Of a stretch of DNA of 64,000 nucleotides, positions 56,174-64,000 are shown piece after piece. The DNA comes from Dermanyssus gallinae (Eukaryota > Arthropoda > Arachnida > Mesostigmata > Dermanyssidae): NCBI GenBank assembly GCA_003439945.1, contig QVRM01005925.1, positions 1 to 64,000 on the forward strand, given 5' to 3'. Both the position numbers and the translations under genes were made by a program. The notes below the pieces were generated by a model. The model made no database searches. It was not told where the DNA came from and saw only the letters and a program-made list of their open reading frames with translations. Position 1 is the stretch's first letter, and each line of letters begins with the position of its first letter.

Positions 56174-57822
56174 TCATATGCATTGCAGCATCTCATTGCT
56201 GTCAAGGAATAAAATAAACGAATGAGCCCTTGACGGTGTGTGCGTTCATAGCATATTAATGCAGTGGACCCTAACAAGTAATGGCTGACAAGCTCCCACT
56301 ACATCATGTTATATGATTCTGCATATATATATATATATATATATATATGTATACGTGTGCCCATATGCATAATATATTAGTATATCTGCAATGCACATCG
56401 TCCTTCCCACTCGACAATGATAATCGTAATCTGGTAGTACCTTCGATTGACTGGTGACACAAACTACCTCCGGGAACGACCGTAAAGAACCAGCCGCCCC
56501 ATGTTGGTTGCGCTAGCCAGACAGTGGTACGTGACGGCAGCCATATCTAGGCAGTGGCTCAACGGGTTGGCTCTGTTCTACCCTGCAGCGCCACGTGTAG
56601 GGGTAGAACAGAAGTTAGTAATCTCGCTAATAGATGTCGCTGTAAGTATCACTAACGGCAGCACACGCCATTGAGAAGCCATAACTGCACTCAAGCACAT
56701 TTAGGTGCATGACCGCAGACTGCATGCAGTTAGTTAGCAGGCTGATTTGTCGACTGCCTTGAAATCCAGTCGATGACAGGCAGGGTTACCGGAACCGTTC
56801 GAACTGCAAAGAGGCGAGGTGGCTAACCACCCTTAATTACAAGGGCGCACACTTCCACGATGCGCTGTCTTGCAATACCTTTCCTTTTTCCATAATATAA
56901 TTGATCATTAAAAAAGAACCATCGGATTCTTATGGCAAATTCAGAAAGTCATCATCTCAATATACGGAGTCTATAACTCAATCATTTATGTGTTCAACAC
57001 CATTATCTAGATTCCTTCGTCGTCCAACGCCCGCTCAACTATTCTCGGTTCTATCCTACTATAATGCTATTTCTTGGCAAAATATGGCCATAATTGCCAT
57101 GTTTAGTAATATGCCATAATGCCTTGATCCTCTTAAATATTTCTGAATATAACATGCCGCGAGCAGCTGACTATATAATTGTATAATCTATATAATTATC
57201 TATGTTATATGCATACTCAATATGAGTGAAATAAAATAAGATGAAATATTTCTGAATTAAGTGTGAGCTACATATTATTAATAATAATAATGGATGGGGT
57301 AGAGTATGCTACGAAAATTCCTGCTATCTGCGATAGGTCGCCACAGATACTCCATATGCAAATGGACGTCGTCATGGTGGCGTGTCGCAGATACGATTAC
57401 ACAATTCAGGGTTCTCTTAGATGATACCTTGCATGGCCCAAAACCAAACACTCGAGTTTATCGGGCAGCACTTTCTTCTGTGAGTCCTACCATTGTTCTG
57501 CATACGCTCATGGTGCATGCTCCTCCAGTCCCATTAGACACACAGCATAGTTTTTTTTTTAGCTTCTTCTGAAAGCAAGCTGTCTTGCATACCTGCCTTC
57601 CTAAGGGTTGTGGACCTGGCGTCTCGATTTTGATAACTTTGTCAAAGTTATGTAGTTGCAAACAATTTATTTCATATTTTTGCATAAGAAATTACATTAA
57701 AACAAAGGATTTTTGTTATAATTTGTTTTAAAAGCGCGTAATTAACGCAGCTGTCCATGGTTTGTGTCGAAGAAGCTCTTTCACATGAAGCGTTGAAACG
57801 TGCGATATCATTGATTGTCTGA
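56174..57822. other. no supported gene
   Basis: (TA)n at 56322-56348. ORFs at 56901-57119 and 57306-57572 show no domain. Confidence 0.35.
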
Positions 57823-57930
57823 TGAACCTACGTTCTAGAATAACATCAAATGGGAATCTGAACCTATGTTCTAGAAAAACATCAAATGGGTCTCTGAACC
57901 TATGTTCTAGAATAACATCAAATGGAAAAT
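57823..57930. repeat. 36-bp tandem repeat, three units
   Basis: Units start TGAACCTAYGTTCTAGAA at 57823, 57859 and 57895, with few differences. Confidence 0.9.
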
Positions 57931-57974
57931 TGTATTAAACGTACGGTAAGCAAATTTAGGGCAGGACTTCATTT

Positions 57975-58400
57975 TTGCACAGGTTACGACACATTGCCTC
58001 CCTCAAATTTAAGAAATACATGTATTATTCTTTTTTTTTTCACTTAAGATATGGTATCTTGTCGTACGGTGCCTCCTTCAAGTCGAATGTCGAACCAATA
58101 GTAACTCTTCAAAGAGGATGCATACAAAATATATTTGGACTGGCCTATAGGGCGATCACAGAGAAAATATAAAAAACGAAAATGTATTGCACTTTTATGT
58201 AATATACATATGTAGTGTTCTGAAACATTATAACAAGAACCACACCGCTTTTAGGGCTACTACTATATTGGGGCCTACCCTAGCAGAGTGCTGTAAACAT
58301 GGTGTAACGAAATTATGCAAGGCTTGTAACAATTTATTTTATGCTAATATATCGTCTAATATGCCATCCTTTCCCATCTGTTTAAACGTTTATTAGAATT
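57975..58400 (+). pseudogene. non-LTR retrotransposon relic, thumb region
   Basis: A frame reads LRYGILSYGASFKSNVEPIV and LQRGCIQNIFG. This fits the LRYGIxxWGxxxxxNLxPLxxLQKxAIRII block after the RT palm in CR1-like LINEs. A second frame (58187-58396) continues with ENVLHFYVIYICSVLK, the usual helix that follows. A frameshift near 58170 and no RT palm. Confidence 0.6.
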
Positions 58401-58719
58401 ATCTGGTGAAAATGCAAAATCAAATTTAAGCAACATATCTAATTTCGCTGGATATAATAAGTCTAATAATAAACCTCCCAGCACAAAAACAAATGAACAC
58501 CGTTATGTAATATGTAGGATGTTGACACACTCACAAGAGCTGGTAAACACGGATGATAGTCGCTTTCGCAGCATACTCTTAATAAGCTCACTGATGAAAA
58601 ATTGTTTTTTTTCTGTGAGCGCAAAAAGACTATAGAATCTAAGAGAACATCGTAAAACGATTGCTATATTTTTTTTCCGAAACAGACAGCAAAAAATCCA
58701 ATTACTTTGGATTAATTAA

Positions 58720-59370
58720 TTTTGCATGAGCCTTACTCGACTATCCTGCGTCCCATGCGGGCTTGGAATCGCCGTGAGGCATATCCTCCATGCATCGAGT
58801 GTCGAGCACGTTGACAATCCCCGAATTTCTAGGCGTGCATTATTTCGGGCTGTGTCACACAACCATTGTTCCTCTCACCTTCGCGCCTATGGTTTCATGT
58901 CAAAGTTGAACCAAGGTTGGTACCTCATGATTTTAGCGAGTCCGACAAAATAGAGCCTCTGGCAAAAGGCTCTTCTCTTGGCTTGCTAGACACAACAAGT
59001 GTTCGCTCTTCGTTCGAATTGTGTTACCTGTAACGAAGAATGGGCTTTTACGACAATGTTAATTCTGGCAGATTCTACGGCGTCCCACGCCAACCACCTC
59101 TATAGAAGACGCCAATGAGAGCAACCTATTCTTACAATATTTTGCTCTGTGTCCGGCAGAAAAGGCATGGTATTCATGGTTCGACCGAGTTGTGGCCACC
59201 CAATGAAGAGACAGAGTCTTGTAAATAGGAAGTGCGTTATCTTCCACCAAGACAACGCAAGGCCGCATGTGTGCTTACACAGGCTCCGCAAGATAACAGG
59301 CTTAGAATGAAAATGTTTGCCGCATCCACCGTACACATCGGAATGTCTGCAGAAATATTACAGGAAAAAA
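58720..59370 (+). pseudogene. mariner (SETMAR-type) transposase relic
   Basis: Broken frames give the family order. VSHNHCSSHLRAYGFMSKLN (helix-turn-helix to KKLDxW linker) is at about 58850-58910, and LVPHDFSESDKIEPL at about 58915-58965. The first-Asp region has lost its Asp (CVTCNEEWAF) at about 59020-59050 and is followed by YDNVNSGR. The second-Asp block VIFHQDNARPHV is at about 59235-59275. CLPHPPYTSE, decayed from VLPHPPYSPD, is at 59318-59350. Stops, frameshifts and an internal deletion make it dead. This is a different mariner lineage from the two larger copies. Confidence 0.75.
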
Positions 59371-59514
59371 AAATACTTTATCGTAGGTAATAGAAACACA
59401 TGTAAAGACATTCCTCGAGATGCAGAAATCAGAGTCGATAGTCTGGTCCAGAGGTGAGGAAGGATTGTGACTAGTAAATTGAGTACATTTTGAATGAATA
59501 AAATGTGTTAACTC

Positions 59515-59515
<1 letters not shown>

Positions 59516-59576
<61 letters not shown>
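59516..59576. repeat. (TA)n microsatellite
   Basis: A TA tract of about 60 bp with one TG break. Confidence 0.95.
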
Positions 59577-59579
<3 letters not shown>

Positions 59580-61449
59580 GCTTTTATAACTTGAATCATA
59601 GTGCGGGCCCCACCAAAAATCACAATCGAAGTTAACAGTCTGTATACCTATTAGTGAATATGCAGAAAGTTGCTTCAGGTCTATCGCAACATATTTAATC
59701 ACCGGGCATCCTTGAATGGGCGAGCCTTTTTGAGTTAGCCAATTAATAGTTTTGAAGAAGTGAGGCAAATAATCCCGTAGGGCCCCCGATTTAACTAAGG
59801 CAATGAACTAAGACGTGCCTACTAGATTTTTCTAAACGCAAAAGACATTCTACATGTGGCGGTGCGTCCCAACTGTCTACGCGAGGTATGGGCAAATGGG
59901 ATAGAAATATCCGAGAATATTGTGCTCTATGTTATTTTGAAAACTAGGAAGGTAATTCGCAGCAGCAGCAACAACAGAAATGACGTTATGTATGTGTAAT
60001 GATGTACAGATCGCGCACCGAATTATTCTATCGCTTGTCTAAAATAGCGCTGAGCGCATTATTTTGTATTATTCTAGCTATTTCCTCGTAGTCGCCACCA
60101 AATGGAAATTTGCGTAGCAAAGAACCGACAAATAAATTTCAAATTGTGGTTAATTGTCTACATTTGCAAAAGTAACCGAAGCAGTTTCAAATCACCACTT
60201 TTGTCGGTCAATGCCGTCAATGCGGAACAGAATCGTGGAGTCATCGGCGAACGTAACGATTCTGCCATAAAGACTCTTACGGAATTTGTTTCATGATGTC
60301 AACGGGACATCTCGTTAGACTTACGTCAAAAGCGACGCAGTAACGGGGAGAATGAAATTATATTTGTAAAATTTTAAATTCGTAATTTTATTATGTACAA
60401 TTTTGACCACTACCTCCACGAAGAACTTCTCATACAGGTGGAAAAACATTTCCAGGAAGGTCTAGAACGTTGGCGTCAGTGGCTTCACATACCCTTAACA
60501 ATAAAACATCTTAAACCCAATCGAGGAATAGATTGACACTGTTCCGTCGTGCTTTATAAAGGGGTCAGGGGCTGGCTTGGCGTTTGTGGCGTTATCTGAA
60601 ATGGGGACTACCAGAAAGTTGTCTAAGAATAACAATGCGCCTTATGAGAACTGCAGCCCAGACTGTGATAAACCTGGTACAGTTTGCACCTGCAATATGA
60701 TATTTACCTTGCAGACCCAACCAACGCTCTTCGACACCTCTGGTCAGCACTGAGTTTCAGACGGCGTATCTGCGGAGGAGTACTGCACGACTACATGACG
60801 CAGCACCCAGCATATATATTACAAACCTTTGAGATGACACCCAACAAAAAGACCAGAAATATTGAAGTACTACGGGTAAGCCCTCATGGAGCCCTTGGAG
60901 CATATGACCTAGCGGCCTAGTTCTCGGCCGAAGAAATAGAGCTCTCAAGGCTCTTCGAGACCACCATAACTCAATTTCTCTCTGGACTCCACGCTAGAAA
61001 CAACTACTCTTCGATCAGTGTTTTCCCTACAAAATCATCTCCCACCTCTGTCGAACAAGGCACGGCATTCTCTTCAATCACTATTTCCGACCGCTCGATC
61101 TACTCAACGTATATTTTTGCAGAAATACTAGTTGTTCAACGAACTAGGCCTTCGCATAAATACCTGCTTCCGTTAAAAGGCTATTGTGAGAAAGGACTTT
61201 AATGAGGCCCAACGTTCTTGAGGCAGAAGCTTCTCATACAGAATAGGAGAAACCCTCCTTAAATGAGCAACCCGAACAGATGTATAGCCTAAAACTCTTG
61301 GGTACATCTTCCATAACTGCAGACTCAGCTCTTGCACTCCACAGAACGGCAATGCTCTTTCAGGCGAGATTACACCTGCCGCCTACCGAAAGCATTCAAA
61401 CGGAAAATAACTCATCTCATTGAATACTCATGAGGATTAGCGTACAGTG
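59577..61449. other. unassigned stretch
   Basis: The segment at 60400-60490 reads VEKHFQEGLERWRQWLH, slightly like a mariner C-terminus, but this is too short to call. The last few hundred bases may belong to the LINE relic that follows. Confidence 0.35.
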
Positions 61450-62300
61450 AACACCTTTGCACTATTAGAGAATGTCTGACGAAAACCCAGCTTCTGTAGA
61501 TATTTTAAGATAGCCAATCGCCGCCCGTGCTACAGGTAGAATAGCCAGATTGCCGAACGAAGGGCCTGCCACCGCTTACGACTAGAGTGCCGCAAAGCAA
61601 GGCGCCGACCAGAATTTTTCCCTAAAAGGAAAATGAGCACAAAGAAGCACGAAGAGCCCTGCATAGGGCAATTGAGAATAACAAAGCAGACCACTGGAAT
61701 TCATGGTGTGAGAAGGTTGAAACTTTCGGGCAAAGGGTACAAAATTGTGCGCTGTCAGTACTACCAATAGAAACAGCTCTACCCACTATAGCTGCGCTCT
61801 TCTCGCGAACACCCCGGCCGCAGTCGGTGCTCTACAATGAGAGTACGGAGCGTACCTTCGAAATCGTGACCGAACGAATTCGAGTGAGAAAAAACACTAA
61901 GTCCGCATGCAGTTCCCTCTCAAGCAGTACGCACACTCTTGTAGAACCACCCAAATGTATATGAATACAATGCTCACCAGTGAAGTCTATCTTTAACTCT
62001 GAAAAGGGCATGACTGACTTATGAACTACAACAAGATGTTTTCCTGCCTACGCAAGAAAGCATATTATCTACGGACGATCAGGGAAAGAGCTAGAATACA
62101 AGGAAGTTCTGTTAGAAAGCTAATCAAATTTTCAAGCTCAGCATTCCACACACTCAGACCTCAGTAAACAGCTAAATATACCTGAACTACAGAGCAATTC
62201 GCTGGGTTTAAGCCGGCTGCATTATCTGGCCATCCCCTTCAATGTGAAAAAGCGTTTAACACGTTCTCATAGGACGCCATAGATAGAACACCTTTTTTGA
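61450..62300 (+). pseudogene. R1/jockey-like LINE relic, endonuclease-RT linker to early RT
   Basis: Broken frames include RACHRLRLECRKARRRPE (about 61565-61618) and ARRALHRAIENNKADHWNSW (about 61650-61710). These match the Arg-rich linker between APE endonuclease and RT in R1/jockey elements (LRRxCxRARRRxxR, then RRxLxxAIxxSKxxxW). At about 62180-62260 FAGFKPAALSGHPL and CEKAFNTFS can be read, like the GFRxGRST and DxEKAFDxV motifs of RT. Many stops. Not functional. Confidence 0.6.
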
Positions 62301-62767
62301 AAGATAGGACTAATTGGAAAATGCGGAACGCACACACGGTCACGACTGCAGAATTGTCTTCAACTGCAAGTGTGGGCCGGCAGTGTGGGGCCCCAACCCA
62401 CTAAACCCCCCCAGCACAGAAATGCTCTTTGCATTACTGCACCGACGCCCTCTCTCGCGCCGGTCCCCCGAGCGAGAGATGGCGTCGACCCGCTCTTTTT
62501 TTTCAATTAAAACACGCTTGATGACGGTCGCGATTGTGCACCAATCATCAAGTGAAGTTGTCATCATTGTGACTAGAGCAGGAAGAGTAGGTGAAGTCGA
62601 CGACGTGCAGCCGCGTAGGATAAATAAAGCACTTGTGCACACATGTATCTTCCGTCGTACCTAAAAGACCGAGCTATCTACGACGGTGCGAACTATGCAG
62701 TTACAGTCGGAGTTCCTCAACAAGTCCATACGGTGTAATGTAGCCTATGATGTATATTCGATAGACG
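62301..62767. other. no supported gene
   Basis: A small 8-bp stem TCTCTCGC / GCGAGAGA lies at 62451-62458 and 62472-62479. ORFs on both strands have no motif. Confidence 0.35.
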
Positions 62768-62771
62768 ATTA

Positions 62772-62838
<67 letters not shown>

Positions 62839-62875
62839 GATTATATACATATATATATATATAGATATATACACG

Positions 62876-62906
<31 letters not shown>
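62768..62906. repeat. long interrupted (TA)n
   Basis: TA tracts separated by CGATTATATA spacers, spanning about 140 bp. Confidence 0.95.
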
Positions 62907-62909
<3 letters not shown>

Positions 62910-63555
62910 TCGTCTTATACAGGCACTTGAGTACGGCATGCGCGAGGCAGGATGATATCTTCATTTGCACTGAAAATTCTCGCGTTGGAAATAGCTGGCG
63001 GGATCACGTAACACTGATCGGCCGCTGCTAGAGCGCTAGGTTATTGGTTGATTGTCCCGTTCCTGTACAACAGTGACAGTAGCACTTTTCGACCTCGAAA
63101 CGCCCATCGTTGGTGCATGGCCAATATTGGTTTTGCACTTGGATACGCTAAAGTAGTCCTCGGGGACACTTTAAGGGGCAACAGGCTGACAGATTCATCA
63201 TCATCGTCATCATCCACGTAGATCGGGCTATACTTCATCCTGGAAACGACTGATATCGCTCGCTATATGGGACCATTGGGATGGTCGTATATGCTCGTAT
63301 TACACATATACAGGCATATACAGACTGTCGTCCTAGTAAAAAGAGAGTAAAATGTAACTTTTCTAACTAACATAGTTTTATTTTGAAATGTAATACCAAC
63401 ACGTTTATTTACTCATAAAGCAGAGCTGTGCGAAGCATATAGAGAACAACACATCTCGAAACAGTTCTTCTTGGGTTTGTCGGTTCGCTTTCTTTCTTTT
63501 AACAGACATTTCAAATACGGTGCAGCATAATTGTAGCTGGTGTCTCGATTATACT
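62907..63555. other. no supported feature
   Basis: A short ATC/CAT run near 63195-63213. Nothing else recognised. Confidence 0.35.
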
Positions 63556-63723
63556 TCATCTAATCTCCTCCTTTAAGGCTTGGCGTACTCGTAAGCTTGT
63601 TAACATAAACTTATGGTATTGAAAAAACCTACGCAGTTTGCGAATCGCAGCGGCCGATTTTTCACATTTTGTAAAGTAATGGTTATTGATATGAATGCGT
63701 TCCTGTGTCGAATAGCGATCCAT
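63556..63723 (-). pseudogene. DUF4817-like transposase N-terminal fragment
   Basis: From the ATG at 63723 the minus strand reads MDRYSTQERIHINNHYF and AAAIRKLRRFFQYHKFM. This matches the N-terminal DUF4817 domain of arthropod transposases (YSTxERxxIxxxYYxNxxSxxxxxRxLRxxFxxHN). The frame stops at 63556, before the rest of the domain. The longer open frame upstream passes through a TA tract (63812-63828) and is not part of the family. Confidence 0.65.
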
Positions 63724-64000
63724 TTTTAATAACGATGGACGGTCCACCATCGAACCGCTTAAATATTTGACTGTCAAAGCACCGTTGAAGAAATGGCGCC
63801 AAATGTTATACATATATATATATATATACAAAACAACAAACGTTTGATCATGTGGACGGGAGAGAGCAGCTGCCATCTTGTCCAAAAATGACTACCCCTT
63901 TTACCTATTACTCAAACTACTCCAACGGCAACTTCTGCTAAAAACGAGGACAAACTAGACCTTCTTTCTCTTCTGCTGGAATCTTTTTGAAGCTATTTGA
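63724..64000. other. no supported feature
   Basis: Contains a short (TA)n at 63812-63828. Window end. Confidence 0.4.

Noticed and set aside
56540..56610. A-box-like TGGCTCAACGGGTTGG as a tRNA or SINE head
   Set aside because: No B-box at the expected distance and no matching copy elsewhere in the window.
57823..57930. CRISPR array
   Set aside because: Three 36-bp units are directly adjacent without spacers, and the genome is eukaryotic.
60400..60490. Possible mariner C-terminus
   Set aside because: One short phrase only, without neighbouring motifs or a readable catalytic block.

Overview
The window looks like repeat-packed intergenic or intronic DNA from a metazoan, most probably an arthropod. 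The grounds are the kinds of elements present: DD34D mariners with TA target sites, transposase relics of arthropod-type Tc1/mariner and DUF4817-like families, non-LTR retrotransposons and tRNA-derived SINEs. A mite or tick is possible, but that is a guess, because no host protein-coding gene, rRNA or intact tRNA could be supported. Nothing bacterial (operons, Shine-Dalgarno sites, CRISPR) was seen.

Layout. 0-15 kb: three copies of a long-inverted-repeat (foldback) family with CAGGG-type ends, a 27-bp minisatellite, a TA-cored palindrome, two DUF4817-like transposase relics, two SINEs (one nested in another) and a second, unrelated foldback at 14.8-15.1 kb. 16-18.2 kb: a mariner with nearly perfect ends but a dead gene, then a 5'-truncated LINE lying between two (TA)n tracts. 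18.3-33 kb: three trinucleotide-repeat domains (AAC/GTT, CAC/ATC), GC-rich blocks, a mariner with an intact 353-codon transposase (27.4-28.7 kb) and a truncated LINE of the restriction-like-endonuclease (RLE) class. 33-40 kb: a mariner relic and two more RLE relics. 41-45 kb: a Tc1-like relic and a SINE. 45.2-49 kb: the best-preserved element, an RLE-class non-LTR retrotransposon with a CCHC gag-like ORF1 and an intact 960-aa ORF2 joined by a TAATG stop/start overlap. 49-64 kb: a poly(A)-tailed tRNA-like retroposon with an 11-bp target duplication, more transposase and LINE relics, a tRNA-like sequence and a SINE on the minus strand.

Running through everything are almost 40 (TA)n tracts. Several non-LTR copies begin exactly at such a tract, and some also end in one, which suggests that (TA)n microsatellites are an insertion niche for these retrotransposons. 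This is the most interesting pattern in the window. Only two genes look potentially functional as read: the mariner transposase at 27416-28477 and RLE ORF2 at 46009-48891.
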